33,159 nt of DNA from an uncultured Clostridia bacterium (GCA_947036475.1 CAMQRG010000001.1:1-33159); one strand, 5' to 3'; counted from the first letter of the stretch, positions 14,365 through 23,019 are shown. Made by a program: numbers and translations. The notes: generated from the letters alone by a model not told the origin.

Positions 14365-15495
14365 TTATTCCGTTTCCTCCGGCTGGTAGTAGCAGATTGA
14401 GCCGCGGTTTTTCTTCGCTTCATAAAGCGCGTGGTCCGCATGCTGCACCCATTCCGAAGGGGTGATTTTTCTATCATACTGCGCCAGCCCAAAGCTGACA
14501 TTAACTTCAGCATATTTCTTACAGAGGTCATTCCCAAGGAATTTTTCCTGCGCCGCCTTGCAGCGTTCCTCCACCTGTTTTCGGGTACAGCCCGTAAAAA
14601 GCAGGCAGAACTCGTCCCCGCCGAAACGGAACGCCTCCGCGTCCGGCACATGGTCCAGCACCTTGCCAAGAGCCTGCAGGTAGGAATCTCCGACCAGATG
14701 CCCATAAGTATCGTTTACATTCTTAAAATAATCAATATCCAGCATTGCAAGAATATATTCCGTTCCCGTTTTATCCGCAATAACCCTGTCAAAACTCAGG
14801 CGGAGCGCATTGCGGTTATGCACACCTGTCAGCGTATCGGTCATGATTTTCTGGAAAAGCTGCACATTTTCCCGCTCCTGCTGTATGCTGAGCGCATTTT
14901 TCTCCCGTTCAATGGCAATCATCACAAGGCAGATGATGTAAAACGCTCCCAACGCAATCAGGGATACGATAAAGTTCTGGCGTTCCAGCCGGAAATCTAT
15001 CGCTGAGGAAAGCGAGCGTATCGGGTATGCCGCCGGACTGATATCCGAAATGACTTTCAGAATAATGCTCAAAGCCGTCACAACGCTTGTCATGACCACA
15101 TCGCCGTATGCAGTTGTCAGCAGTATGGCGATAGCAAAAAAGATATACAGAGACGGAAACTGGATATGTGTAGAATACACAATGAACGCAAAAAACATAT
15201 GCATCAGCGATACGGCATATGCCATCACGCGGTTGTGTTTCATAAACCGCCAGACGCCCAGCACAATACAGACGGCAACAATATCCAGACCTGTTGGCAG
15301 CAGCACGCACCTGTATAAATACGCTGTCTGCCCATCTTGCAAAAGCCCCGCGCTCTCCTCCACAAAATACAGCACGACCTCCAAAACAGCAATCAAAAAA
15401 GCCATTCCCACTCCCGCTAAGAAATGGCGGCGCAGTAATTTATCCGCGATCTCTTTTCGGCCTTCCCTGAAGGCACTGGTAGCAACCATGTTCAT
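14365..15495 (-). CDS. Membrane-bound GGDEF diguanylate cyclase
   Basis: The enzyme makes cyclic di-GMP from two GTP. The 376-residue product has six predicted membrane helices (about residues 20-200) and a C-terminal GGDEF domain (about 215-376) with TLTGVHNRNAL, the LDIDYFKNVNDTYGH metal/nucleotide segment, and an intact FRFGGDEF signature, so catalysis is expected. The RxxD inhibitory site five residues before GGDEF is absent, so product inhibition at that site is not expected. The open frame continues to 15792, but a good promoter at 15596-15624 means transcription starts near 15589; ATG 15495 after GGAGG (11-nt spacing) is therefore the likely start. The membrane part is a sensor of unknown signal. 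Confidence 0.9.
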   Translation of the reverse strand: MNMVATSAFREGRKEIADKLLRRHFLAGVGMAFLIAVLEVVLYFVEESAGLLQDGQTAYLYRCVLLPTGLDIVAVCIVLGVWRFMKHNRVMAYAVSLMHMFFAFIVYSTHIQFPSLYIFFAIAILLTTAYGDVVMTSVVTALSIILKVISDISPAAYPIRSLSSAIDFRLERQNFIVSLIALGAFYIICLVMIAIEREKNALSIQQERENVQLFQKIMTDTLTGVHNRNALRLSFDRVIADKTGTEYILAMLDIDYFKNVNDTYGHLVGDSYLQALGKVLDHVPDAEAFRFGGDEFCLLFTGCTRKQVEERCKAAQEKFLGNDLCKKYAEVNVSFGLAQYDRKITPSEWVQHADHALYEAKKNRGSICYYQPEETE

Positions 15496-15595
15496 ACCGC
15501 TTTTTTCCTCCGCTTTCCTGCCGCTTTTTTCCGTTCCAAGGCTGTCTGCGCAGCAAATTCCCGCAGAAAATCCCTGGCAATATTTATGTAAAAAC

Positions 15596-15624
15596 ATGAT
15601 ACCATAAACCTCGAAAAAGTACAA
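15596..15624 (-). promoter_or_regulatory. Promoter of the diguanylate cyclase gene
   Basis: -35 TTGTAC (15619-15624), 17-nt spacer, -10 TATCAT (15596-15601) on the minus strand. Together with the divergent promoter at 15732 it accounts for the 302-nt gap 15496-15797; I see nothing else there. Confidence 0.7.
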
Positions 15625-15731
15625 TAGCGTTTCCATCGTTTCGTGAAAATGCGCACAAAGTGTTTTATCTCCCCATTCTTTAAGAAAAACGAAATATTTT
15701 CTGTGGAAACCCTTACATTTCCCCTCTTTCA

Positions 15732-15761
15732 TTGACGTTGTGGGAAAAATCGTTTTATAAT
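15732..15761 (+). promoter_or_regulatory. Promoter of the moxR operon
   Basis: -35 TTGACG (15732-15737), 18-nt spacer, perfect -10 TATAAT (15756-15761). It lies 36 nt before ATG 15798. Confidence 0.82.
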
Positions 15762-15797
15762 TGAAGCAGTAAAACAAAACAGAGAGGAGCAACGTAT

Positions 15798-16757
15798 ATG
15801 ACAGAAGAAGCTATCCTCGCTTTCCGGCAGGATTTTGAAGCAATAGAACAGGAAATCGGCAAAGCCATCATCGGGCAGAAAGCATTGATACGGGATGTGT
15901 TGACCGCAATGGTTGCCGGAGGAAACGTTCTTTTGGAAGGGCTGCCCGGTCTGGGCAAAACCCAGCTGGTGAAAACCATCGGAAAGGTACTGGATTTACA
16001 GTTTTCGCGGATACAGTTCACGCCCGACCTCATGCCCGCCGACGTTACGGGTACGTCCGTCATGATAAAGGACGGGGAGGGCATGCGGATGGAGTTCCGG
16101 CAGGGACCGGTGTTTTCCAATATTGTTCTGGCGGACGAAATCAACCGCGCCACGCCCAAAACGCAGAGCGCATTGCTGGAAGCCATGCAGGAGCATACCG
16201 TCACGGGCGGCAGCACGACCTATGCCCTGCCGGAACCATTTTTTGTGCTGGCAACGCAGAACCCGCTGGAAAGCGAAGGCACTTACCCCCTGCCCGAAGC
16301 ACAGATGGACAGATTTTTGTTCAAGCTGGACGTTGGGTTCCCAAATAAAGAGGAACTGCTCAAAATCGTAATGATGACGACAACGGAAGGCCAGCAGGAG
16401 CCGCAGAAAGTCTGCGACGGCGCAAAACTGCTGGAACTGCGGCGCATTGCGCAGACTGTGCCTATTGCGGAGCCTGTGGCGGATTACATGATGGAAGTTA
16501 CGCTGAAAACACACCCTGAATACGAAGGCGCACCCGAAGATGTAAAAAAATACATCCGCTACGGCGCAAGCCCCAGAGGCGCGCAGGCAATCATGCAGGC
16601 GGCACGCATACTGGCACTGACGGAAGGACGCTACAATGTTTCCTATGAGGACGTCAGGGCGGCGGCAAAACCCGCCCTGCGCCACAGGCTGTTTTTGAAT
16701 TTTGAAGGCATTGCGGAAGGAAAAACCGTAGACGGGATTATCGAGGCGTTGTTATGA
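15798..16757 (+). CDS. MoxR-family AAA+ ATPase
   Basis: This is a 319-residue MoxR ATPase, a chaperone-like AAA+ protein thought to remodel or insert cofactors into partner complexes. Walker A GLPGLGKT is at residues 48-55, Walker B NIVLADEINRA near 110-120, sensor 1 FVLATQNPLE near 150, and the YGASPRGAQAIMQAARILAL segment lies in the helical lid domain. ATG 15798 follows GAGAGGAG. The stop overlaps the start of a DUF58 gene, the classic MoxR-DUF58 pair. Substrate unknown. Confidence 0.95.
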   Translation: MTEEAILAFRQDFEAIEQEIGKAIIGQKALIRDVLTAMVAGGNVLLEGLPGLGKTQLVKTIGKVLDLQFSRIQFTPDLMPADVTGTSVMIKDGEGMRMEFRQGPVFSNIVLADEINRATPKTQSALLEAMQEHTVTGGSTTYALPEPFFVLATQNPLESEGTYPLPEAQMDRFLFKLDVGFPNKEELLKIVMMTTTEGQQEPQKVCDGAKLLELRRIAQTVPIAEPVADYMMEVTLKTHPEYEGAPEDVKKYIRYGASPRGAQAIMQAARILALTEGRYNVSYEDVRAAAKPALRHRLFLNFEGIAEGKTVDGIIEALL

Positions 16758-17620
16758 TGGAGGATTTGAAAGCCATTTTCACAAAGGAATACATTGCAAA
16801 GCTGGAACGCCTTTCCATCGGTCTGACGGAAAGGCTTGGCGCGGTTGGGTACAGCGGCGGGCGCAAATCCTCCGCAAAAGGCAGTTCTCTGGAATTTTCC
16901 GATTTCCGCGAATATATTCCCGGGGACGACCTCCGGCGGGTGGACTGGAACGGCTACGGGCGTTTTGACAAACTTTATTTGAAACTGTTTCTGGAAGAAA
17001 AACAGGCGGCAGTCAATCTTTTTCTGGATACCAGCAAATCTATGGATTTCGGCGGAAAAGCCGTAATGGCAAAGGCTCTTGCCGCATCTCTGGCATACAT
17101 CGCAGCTGGCGGCGGCGACCGCACACAGATTTTTGCTTTTGGCGAAAAAGCAGGGGCGCAGAAGCAGGGCATCACAAAAAAGGGACAGCTTTCTGAAACG
17201 CTGGATTTTCTTGATGGTCTGGAACCCGGCGGCGGAACGGATTACCTGCGGGCTATACGCGAAAGGAGCGGGCTGGGGCGCGGCGTTTCCATTATCCTGT
17301 CGGATTTCCTTTCCGAACAGGCGCCTTGGGACGCTGTAAAACTCCTTCAGGAAAAGAAACAGGAGGTGTATCTTCTGCGCATATTGACGCCGGAGGAAAT
17401 CGAACCACAAAGGGGCGGCATGGTGCGCCTTGTGGACAGCGAAACAGGCGAAACGCGGGATTTGGAACTTTCCGAGCACGCCGTTTCCGCATATAAACAG
17501 GCTCTGCGCCAGCAGGAATCTGCCCTGCGTGAATTTTGCTGGCGGCGCGGCGCGGGATACTGCCGGACGGATACAGAAACGCCCCTGCTGGCCGCACTGG
17601 AACAGCTGCTGAACGGATAA
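16754..17620 (+). CDS. DUF58 domain protein (MoxR partner)
   Basis: The 288-residue protein has the DUF58 signature in residues 40-75: GSSLEFSDFREYIPGDD then RRVDWNGYGR. This is followed by a von Willebrand A-like fold (VNLFLDTSKSMDFGG with a DxSxS-type metal site, about 85-100, and VSIILSDFLSEQ near 175). There is no membrane segment, unlike many DUF58 proteins that carry two N-terminal helices, so this one is likely cytosolic. It overlaps moxR (ATGATGG). The transglutaminase-like and large vWA genes often found in such operons are absent here. Confidence 0.92.
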   Translation: MMEDLKAIFTKEYIAKLERLSIGLTERLGAVGYSGGRKSSAKGSSLEFSDFREYIPGDDLRRVDWNGYGRFDKLYLKLFLEEKQAAVNLFLDTSKSMDFGGKAVMAKALAASLAYIAAGGGDRTQIFAFGEKAGAQKQGITKKGQLSETLDFLDGLEPGGGTDYLRAIRERSGLGRGVSIILSDFLSEQAPWDAVKLLQEKKQEVYLLRILTPEEIEPQRGGMVRLVDSETGETRDLELSEHAVSAYKQALRQQESALREFCWRRGAGYCRTDTETPLLAALEQLLNG

Positions 17621-17652
17621 GCAGAGTTTTGCCGCATGATTGGGAGGAAACA

Positions 17653-18135
17653 ATGATTTACGGAGCGATTTTAGATAAAGGAGAACCTTGGTACACGGAT
17701 ATGTCCCGCATTTTTGCCGCTATGGAAGGCAGACAGAACGATTATAACTGGCTGGTCACGGCATACGAATGTTACCCGTCCTATCCCGAAACACAAAGAC
17801 TGTTTGACAGAGAATACCTCTGGCTGAGCGGGAAAAAACTGACGGAAATCACAGCAGGCGAACCCTTGCAATGGGTCTGGGGCGTGTTCTCCGGATTCCC
17901 CAGGCATATACCTCTGACGGAAGTATTAAAATATCCCCTGCCGCACACAGATGGATACGAATGCTTTTTGTACGGTCCGCTTTCCATACAGAACCCGTTG
18001 GCCGAAATAGCAATCGTCCCCATGGACAGCACGCTGACGCTTCTGTTCAGCCGAACGCCGGAATGGGCGGAGCAGTTCCGCAAGGCGTTCCCTCTCAGCC
18101 GGGCTCTGCCCCTGCATCAACCGCAATCATTCTGA
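17653..18135 (+). CDS. Hypothetical protein downstream of DUF58
   Basis: The 160-residue product is not recognised. It is cytosolic (no signal, no membrane segment) and rich in aromatic residues and prolines: EPWYTDMSRIFAAM, NWLVTAYECYPSYPETQRLF, LQWVWGVFSGFPRHIP, then LTLLFSRTPEWAEQFRKAFP near the end. The fold looks like a compact alpha/beta domain. ATG 17653 is preceded by GGGAGGAAA, 32 nt after the DUF58 stop, and the gene is probably the third of the moxR transcript. Confidence 0.72.
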   Translation: MIYGAILDKGEPWYTDMSRIFAAMEGRQNDYNWLVTAYECYPSYPETQRLFDREYLWLSGKKLTEITAGEPLQWVWGVFSGFPRHIPLTEVLKYPLPHTDGYECFLYGPLSIQNPLAEIAIVPMDSTLTLLFSRTPEWAEQFRKAFPLSRALPLHQPQSF

Positions 18136-18154
18136 ATTTTATGGAGGCTAAAAC

Positions 18155-18316
18155 ATGAGAACCGTTATTTCTGTCAGTATCATCATCATTTCTTCTGTGA
18201 TTGGTTTTTTTATGGGCTCAGGCATGAATGATGCTATGGGCGGGGCGGCGCTGTTCGCATTGATTGCGGGCTTCGCGTGTACAATTCACGCAATCGAAAG
18301 CATGAAAAAACCGTAA
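18155..18316 (+). CDS. 53-residue small membrane protein
   Basis: A short frame, ATG 18155 to TAA 18316, is preceded by GGAGG with 6-nt spacing. The product (MRTVISVSIIIISSVIGFF..., ending IESMKKP) has two hydrophobic segments, about residues 3-20 and 28-46, separated by a Gly/Met-rich turn (MGSGMNDAMGG). It lies 19 nt after the preceding gene and directly before a terminator. Function unknown. Confidence 0.6.
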   Translation: MRTVISVSIIIISSVIGFFMGSGMNDAMGGAALFALIAGFACTIHAIESMKKP

Positions 18317-18335
18317 CCTTTCGGATTAAAAACAC

Positions 18336-18376
18336 AGGCTCCCCACAGCGGTTTTCCCTCTGTACGGAGCCTTTTT
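18336..18376 (+). terminator. Terminator of the moxR operon
   Basis: AGGCTCC (18336-18342) pairs with GGAGCCT (18366-18372), with an inner ACAG/CTGT stem, followed by five T. Confidence 0.8.
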
Positions 18377-18394
18377 GATTCTCATTGTATCGTT

Positions 18395-19402
18395 TTACCG
18401 CTCCTGCCGCCGTTTCAGCGCAGCATAAAGCGCGTCCGTTTCCGGCTGTTCCAGCGGCATTTTCTTCCCGCCGGAAACCAGAACCCTTCCGCTCTCTGTC
18501 ACCTTCCCAATGACTACCGCCGGAACGCCAGCCTGACGCAGCTTTTCCGCAAGTTCCTGCCCGTTATCCGCCGCAATCACCATTGTACCGCTGGAAATCA
18601 GCCGCAGCGGGTCGATACCCAGCGCGCCGCAGATTTTCGCGGTTTCCTCCCGAACGGGTATTTTCTCCGCAAAAACCTCCACGCCGCAGCCGGAACATTC
18701 CGCAACTTCCCAGACTGCGCCCAGAATGCCGCCTTCCGTTGCATCATGCATTGCCGTTGCCCCATGCGCGAAAGCAATTTCCGATTCCTTCCCCACAGAA
18801 AGAAAAGCCTTGAAGCCCCTTGCGTTTTCCAGTTCCTCTGCCGTCATGTATTTTTTCAGCAGGCTTTCCTTTTCCTCTGCCAGAATCGCCGTACCTTCCG
18901 TACCAGCCCATTTCGTCATGATAATATCCTGCCCCTGTCCCGCGCCGCCTGTGGAAAGTATTATCCTGCCGTGCGTTCTGCCGACAACAGCCGCCGAAAC
19001 CAGCGGTTTGCATACCGCATCTGTCACCTCTGTATGCCCGCCGAGTATTTCTACATTCCGCTCCCCCGCGCCGCGAAACGCACCGTCCATAATTTCCTGT
19101 AAAAGTTCCTCTCCGCTTCCCGGCGGAAGAAGAACGGTCAGCAAAAGCCCGACCGGCTCTGCCCCCGCGGCGTAAACGTCATTGCAGTTAATCTGCACCG
19201 CCAGGTATCCAATATCCTCCGCCGCGCCTGTGATAGGGTCTGCCGAAAGCACGCAGTACTCCCCGCCAAAATCCACAGCGGAACAGTCCTCCCCCGTTTT
19301 GGGGCGCAGGAGCACCTCCGGACGTTTTACGCGGCTGTCCCGCATGGGCCGCATAACGATTTTTTCCAGTATTTCCGGCGGGATTTTCCCGATTTCAAAC
19401 AT
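18395..19402 (-). CDS. AIR synthase-related (HypE-like) protein
   Basis: The 335-residue protein has the PurM/HypE/ThiL/SelD fold: an N-terminal domain with GEDCSAVDFGGEYCVLSADPITGA and VQINCNDVYAAGAEPVGLLLTVLLP, the GGHTEVTD segment, and a C-terminal domain with MHDATEGGILGAVWEVAE and a PLRLISSGTMVIA stretch. Members use ATP and bind small molecules. True HypE builds the cyanide ligand of NiFe hydrogenase and ends in a conserved Cys; this protein ends RRQER with no such Cys, and no hyp genes are near, so hydrogenase maturation is not supported. ATG 19402 follows GGAAGG. A terminator hairpin lies immediately before its ribosome site. Confidence 0.85.
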   Translation of the reverse strand: MFEIGKIPPEILEKIVMRPMRDSRVKRPEVLLRPKTGEDCSAVDFGGEYCVLSADPITGAAEDIGYLAVQINCNDVYAAGAEPVGLLLTVLLPPGSGEELLQEIMDGAFRGAGERNVEILGGHTEVTDAVCKPLVSAAVVGRTHGRIILSTGGAGQGQDIIMTKWAGTEGTAILAEEKESLLKKYMTAEELENARGFKAFLSVGKESEIAFAHGATAMHDATEGGILGAVWEVAECSGCGVEVFAEKIPVREETAKICGALGIDPLRLISSGTMVIAADNGQELAEKLRQAGVPAVVIGKVTESGRVLVSGGKKMPLEQPETDALYAALKRRQER

Positions 19403-19422
19403 TTTCAGTCTTCCTTTCCGCG

Positions 19423-19477
19423 AAAAACCCCTGTTCCGGTATCAGCCGCCTTCAGCCGCCGCCGAAACAGAGGTTTT
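19423..19477 (-). terminator. Terminator of the VanW gene
   Basis: On the minus strand, AAAACCTCTGTTTCGG (19462-19477) pairs with CCGGAACAGGGGTTTT (19424-19439) with two mismatches, ending in five T. The T-run ends about 20 nt before ATG 19402 of the next gene. A second small hairpin (GCCCGCA/TGCGGGC) lies upstream, near 19490-19515. Confidence 0.75.
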
Positions 19478-19546
19478 GAATCTTTTTTCACGCCCGCAAG
19501 GCAAAAAATGCGGGCAGGGCTTTCCATCTCTTTTCTATACTATCGC

Positions 19547-21061
19547 TTAAAACTCATGGTACTCCCCTGCGTCATTCTGCTCATAACCCTCATAGAAATC
19601 CGAAGGGTATTCTTCCAGCCAGCTGGGATAGCCGCTTTCTTCCGGCACGTTTACAACCGGTTCCGCCGCCTTGGTGCCGACCCTCACCTCGTCCGCCACA
19701 GCGCGGTAAGAGGAACTGCTGAACCAGTCCTTGCTGATCTGTTTGCCATTCTCAAACACCTTTTTATACACGCTGACTTTACAGCCCGTTCTGCCCGAAG
19801 AAGTGACCTCCCGTTCGCCTTCCGGCAGTTCGGGGTCCTCCGTCACAATCTCTGCGGGCTTTGGTATCGTCGCCTCGTAAACCGTTTCAAATTCCAGGCT
19901 TCTGCCCGCGCTGTGCGTTTCGTGTCCGTAGATGTTTACAGCCAGCTTGCCGCCGCTTGCGGAAGCCTCAATCAAAACAGGGTAATCTGTATTGTTTTTG
20001 ATTTTCAAATCCTTATATGTACCGGCAACCGCAGCATCGCGCCCCAGAGGCACATAACCCACCGTCATGGAATGCGGGTGTCGTTCCACAATCTCCAGTT
20101 CCGCCATAATCGCGGCGTTATAAATGGTCGTCGTCACCTGACAGACGCCGCCCGCCATGCCCGGCTCAACCTTACCGTTATTGTATACAGCAGCATTTTT
20201 ATAGCCGCCGGCAGCAGTCTGTTCCCCCAGCCCTTCATTGGCGGAAAACACCTCTCCCGGCGCAAGAATCGTACCGTTGATATTCCGGCAGCCCACCTCA
20301 AGGTTATTGTTCCGGTTTCTGTCATTTGCAGAATATGTTGTGGAAAACGAGCCTATCAAATCCGTTACATTCTGGTTGTCTTCATATGTCACGTCCGGCT
20401 GCGTCACATCTGCCGCAATCGCCGCCCTGCCGCTTTCCTGTGTTTCCAGCACCGCCGCAGAAAGCCGCGCCGTTTCCGCCCGCTTCATCGCGCGCCCTTC
20501 CTTTTCCTCCGTAATATCAAACGCGCCGTTTGCGCGGGTGATTTTGCTGTCCTCAGCTTCGCGGTCAAATTCCTCCGCAACCTCTGCCAGCTTTTCATCC
20601 AGCAGTGCGCTGTTATATGTATATTCTACCGCGATATCCTCGCCGCTTCTGAGCAGCGCGCCAATAGCCTTCATGCGTTCCTTTTCTGTGCCTTCCCGTC
20701 CGAGCCGTCCGGCTTTTTCTACCGCACTCTCCACATCATAGCCAACGCCTACGGCTTCAAACGGTATTTCCCATTCCTCTGTATCATAATACAGTGTCAG
20801 CGTTTTGCCGTCCACCTCTGTAGTATATTTTCCGCTCAGCAGCTTCAATGCTTCTTCTGTACTCAGACCGGAAACGTCCGTCCCGTCAATCGTCACGCCG
20901 GGATAAATCCCCTCGGAATGCATCACTTCCCGTATTTTTTCATTTTGGAAATAGAAATATCCAAACCCTGCCGCACCCAACGCAGCAATCAGAACAGGCA
21001 GCGCAATCCAGAGTTTTTTGCTTTTGGAATCCGCCCCTGTCGTTTTATTTTCGTCCGCCAT
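19547..21061 (-). CDS. VanW domain envelope protein with peptidoglycan-binding and G5 domains
   Basis: The 504-residue protein is anchored by one N-terminal membrane helix (about 17-37) with the bulk outside. Residues about 55-225 match the helical peptidoglycan-binding type 4 region (GVTIDGTDVSGLSTEEALKLL). The VanW domain follows (about 235-365), with LGSFSTTYS-type opening, NLEVGCRNINGTILAPGEVFS, GGYKNAAVYNNGKVEPG, and GGVCQVTTTIYNAA containing the invariant C307. A G5-like domain (about 395-455) and an acidic tail end the protein. VanW-domain proteins of Clostridioides difficile have been reported to act as L,D-transpeptidases using this cysteine; by homology a role in peptidoglycan cross-linking is possible. 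It has its own promoter and terminator. Confidence 0.92.
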   Translation of the reverse strand: MADENKTTGADSKSKKLWIALPVLIAALGAAGFGYFYFQNEKIREVMHSEGIYPGVTIDGTDVSGLSTEEALKLLSGKYTTEVDGKTLTLYYDTEEWEIPFEAVGVGYDVESAVEKAGRLGREGTEKERMKAIGALLRSGEDIAVEYTYNSALLDEKLAEVAEEFDREAEDSKITRANGAFDITEEKEGRAMKRAETARLSAAVLETQESGRAAIAADVTQPDVTYEDNQNVTDLIGSFSTTYSANDRNRNNNLEVGCRNINGTILAPGEVFSANEGLGEQTAAGGYKNAAVYNNGKVEPGMAGGVCQVTTTIYNAAIMAELEIVERHPHSMTVGYVPLGRDAAVAGTYKDLKIKNNTDYPVLIEASASGGKLAVNIYGHETHSAGRSLEFETVYEATIPKPAEIVTEDPELPEGEREVTSSGRTGCKVSVYKKVFENGKQISKDWFSSSSYRAVADEVRVGTKAAEPVVNVPEESGYPSWLEEYPSDFYEGYEQNDAGEYHEF

Positions 21062-21174
21062 TTTATATCCGCCCCCTTACTTCTCCTGTGCCGGACCATA
21101 AGGCAGACACAGGCCGCGAAAAACCTCCGCCCCGAAAGACAGAACATTTTCCGCAATCAATACAGTTTCATCTA

Positions 21175-21203
21175 TCATAACGGAGTATCCGTCAAATTAC
21201 AAT
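21175..21203 (-). promoter_or_regulatory. Promoter of the VanW gene
   Basis: -35 TTGTAA (21198-21203), 17-nt spacer, -10 TATGAT (21175-21180) on the minus strand, giving a leader of about 105 nt. The 312-nt gap 21062-21373 holds this and the ylbJ promoter; nothing else was seen. Confidence 0.65.
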
Positions 21204-21311
21204 AGCAATTCCGTTAAAAATCCTTACATTTTTTTTACATTTTCAATATCCTGCGTAATTCCCGCACCTTCTCCCCCAAATATGGGCGTCCGCTTTTCCT
21301 TTACAGGATAC

Positions 21312-21340
21312 GCATGTTTTCCGCCAGACGGCCATAGGAT
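21312..21340 (+). promoter_or_regulatory. Candidate sigma-E (mother-cell) promoter of ylbJ
   Basis: GCATGTT (21312-21318), 14 nt, CATAGGAT (21333-21340). This matches the sigma-E pattern kmATATT-N14/15-CATACAmT at 6 of 7 and 6 of 8 positions. No sigma-A promoter was found in the same place. Confidence 0.4.
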
Positions 21341-21373
21341 TGTTTTATAACGTCTCCGAAAGGAGTTTTCCCG

Positions 21374-22483
21374 ATGAAAAAAAGTTCCCTCCCCATCAGC
21401 ATATGCGCCTGTTTCCTGATATTCGCCCTTCTGCGCTATCCGGCAGCTATGCTTGCCGCCTCCGCCGAAAGTGCCTCCCTCTGGTTCACCCGCGTTCTGC
21501 CCTCCCTGTTTCCCTTTATGGCGGCCTGCGGGCTTTTGCTGCGGCTCGGCGCGGCGGAACGGCTTGGAAGTCTTTTGCAGCCCGTTATGAAGCCGCTTTT
21601 CGGGTTACCCGGAATCTGTGCCTTCCCCTTTTTTCTGGGCATACTTTCCGGCTATCCCATGGGTGCAAAAATTACAGCCATGCTCTACGAAAAAAAACTG
21701 CTTACCAAAGAAGAAGCCAGACACGTTCTTGTTTTTTCCAATAACCCCGGTCCGCTTTTTCTTGTCGGCACAGTCGGCGCGGCATTTTTTCACGCGCCGT
21801 TCTGGGGCTATGCCCTTCTGTTTTCCGCATTTCTCGGCGCACTGGCAACAGGTATCCTCTGGCGTTTCGGGAGGAAAACCGCATCATGCAGTTCTGCCCG
21901 CCGTTATCCCTCCGCCGTGCCTGTTTCCCCAATGGACGCGCTTTCCTCCTCTGTATCCGATTCCATGACAACAATCCTCCAAATCGGCGGCTATATGATA
22001 CTTTTTGGCGCTCTGGCGGAGGCAGCAGAACAATCGGGGCTTTTCCGCCTGCTTTCCCGTCTGTTTTCCTTCCTGCCTGTTTCTTCCGGTTTTTTGCAGG
22101 GAATCTGTACCGGACTGCTGGAAATGACAAACGGTGCGTACCTTCTGAGCACTGCCGGCGACGCGCTCCCCGCACGCCTGACCGCTGCCGCCTTTCTCGT
22201 TTCCTTTGGCGGGCTTTCCATACTCGGGCAGACCTTCGGCGTACTGTCCGGCATACCCTTTTCCAAGCGGGATTACTGCCTTGCAAAGCTCTGCAACGCC
22301 GCTTTCAGTGCGCTCTTTTTCCACGCCCTGTTTCCACTTCTGCAAAGCCGTGCGGAAAGCACCGTCCCCGCATTTTCTTTGCTCACGGGCACAGTGTCCT
22401 CCACGCTGGCACATTCCGTACTGCCGTTGTTGTTTTTCTTCTGTGTGCTGTTCTGGGCATTCCGCAGGAAACAAAAACAGTGA
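21374..22483 (+). CDS. ylbJ: Sporulation integral membrane protein YlbJ
   Basis: The 369-residue multi-pass membrane protein belongs to the nucleoside-recognition/gate-domain family. Recognisable segments are the LWFTRVLPSLFPFMAACGLLLRLG opening (here shown in part), FFLGILSGYPMGAKITAMLYE, and FSNNPGPLFLVGTVGAAFF in the first gate domain, with a second gate domain after residue 200 (MILFGALAEAAEQ, GLLEMTNGAYLLS). In Bacillus subtilis ylbJ is a sigma-E-dependent sporulation gene needed for spore cortex formation. ATG 21374 follows AAAGGAG. Its neighbours coaD and rsmD match the B. subtilis ylbH-coaD-ylbJ cluster, though here ylbJ is convergent to them. Confidence 0.9.
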   Translation: MKKSSLPISICACFLIFALLRYPAAMLAASAESASLWFTRVLPSLFPFMAACGLLLRLGAAERLGSLLQPVMKPLFGLPGICAFPFFLGILSGYPMGAKITAMLYEKKLLTKEEARHVLVFSNNPGPLFLVGTVGAAFFHAPFWGYALLFSAFLGALATGILWRFGRKTASCSSARRYPSAVPVSPMDALSSSVSDSMTTILQIGGYMILFGALAEAAEQSGLFRLLSRLFSFLPVSSGFLQGICTGLLEMTNGAYLLSTAGDALPARLTAAAFLVSFGGLSILGQTFGVLSGIPFSKRDYCLAKLCNAAFSALFFHALFPLLQSRAESTVPAFSLLTGTVSSTLAHSVLPLLFFFCVLFWAFRRKQKQ

Positions 22484-22506
22484 AGCTTTTGGGCCCCACC
22501 GTTTTA

Positions 22507-23010
22507 TCATTTCCCGATTTTCAATTCCTGTATGTTTTCCGCCAGTACGTTCAGCGTCTGGGCAAAATAATCGTCCGTTTTTATGCTTTCGCTGTAAACA
22601 ACAGCTTTCAGTTCCTTCAGTTTATTTTCCGCGTCGCTCAGCATTTCCTCCGCGTATTCCATCGCGCCGAGGCGCATTTCCTTGGAAGTCTTTTTTGCGG
22701 AATCAATAATCGCCGCCGCCTGCTCATATGCCTTTTTCGTCACTTCGTTCTCATCAATCATGCGTACTACGCGCTCCTCAGCGGTTTTTACGATCTCATC
22801 GGCCTCCCGCTGCGCATCAATCAGTATTTTATTCCGCTCCTCGATGACCCACTTGGACTGTTTCAATTCATTGGGGAGCTTCATACGGATTTCGCTGATG
22901 ATGTCATAAATTTCTTCTTTATCAATCGAAACTTTATTGCTGAAAGGAACAGCCCTGCTGCTGTCCAGCACTTCCTCCAGTTCATCCAACAATTGCAGTA
23001 CAGAATCCAT
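22507..23010 (-). CDS. Coiled-coil protein downstream of coaD (ATPase-stalk-like)
   Basis: The 167-residue protein is almost entirely helical. Residues about 45-145 are a long charged helix (KQSKWVIEERNKILIDAQREADEIVKTAEE segment, then AYEQAAAIIDSAKKTSKEM) resembling F/V-ATPase stalk or DivIVA-like coiled coils. The short N-terminal MDSVLQLLDELEEVLDSS helix is typical of a conserved Clostridia family found next to coaD. It should dimerise in the cytosol. ATG 23010 follows GAGGG, nine nucleotides after the coaD stop, so the gene belongs to the rsmD-coaD transcript. Function not established. Confidence 0.8.
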   Translation of the reverse strand: MDSVLQLLDELEEVLDSSRAVPFSNKVSIDKEEIYDIISEIRMKLPNELKQSKWVIEERNKILIDAQREADEIVKTAEERVVRMIDENEVTKKAYEQAAAIIDSAKKTSKEMRLGAMEYAEEMLSDAENKLKELKAVVYSESIKTDDYFAQTLNVLAENIQELKIGK

Positions 23011-23019
23011 ATATTTCCC

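Noticed and set aside
15496..15792. N-terminal extension of the GGDEF protein
   Set aside because: It crosses a good promoter on the same strand and lacks a ribosome site.
18395..19402. Hydrogenase maturation factor HypE
   Set aside because: No C-terminal Cys and no hyp or hydrogenase genes nearby; only the fold is supported.
19508..21205. Plus-strand open frame of 565 codons opposite the VanW gene
   Set aside because: It is antisense to a gene with clear domains, has no ribosome site and a composition rich in Arg/Cys/Phe typical of shadow frames.
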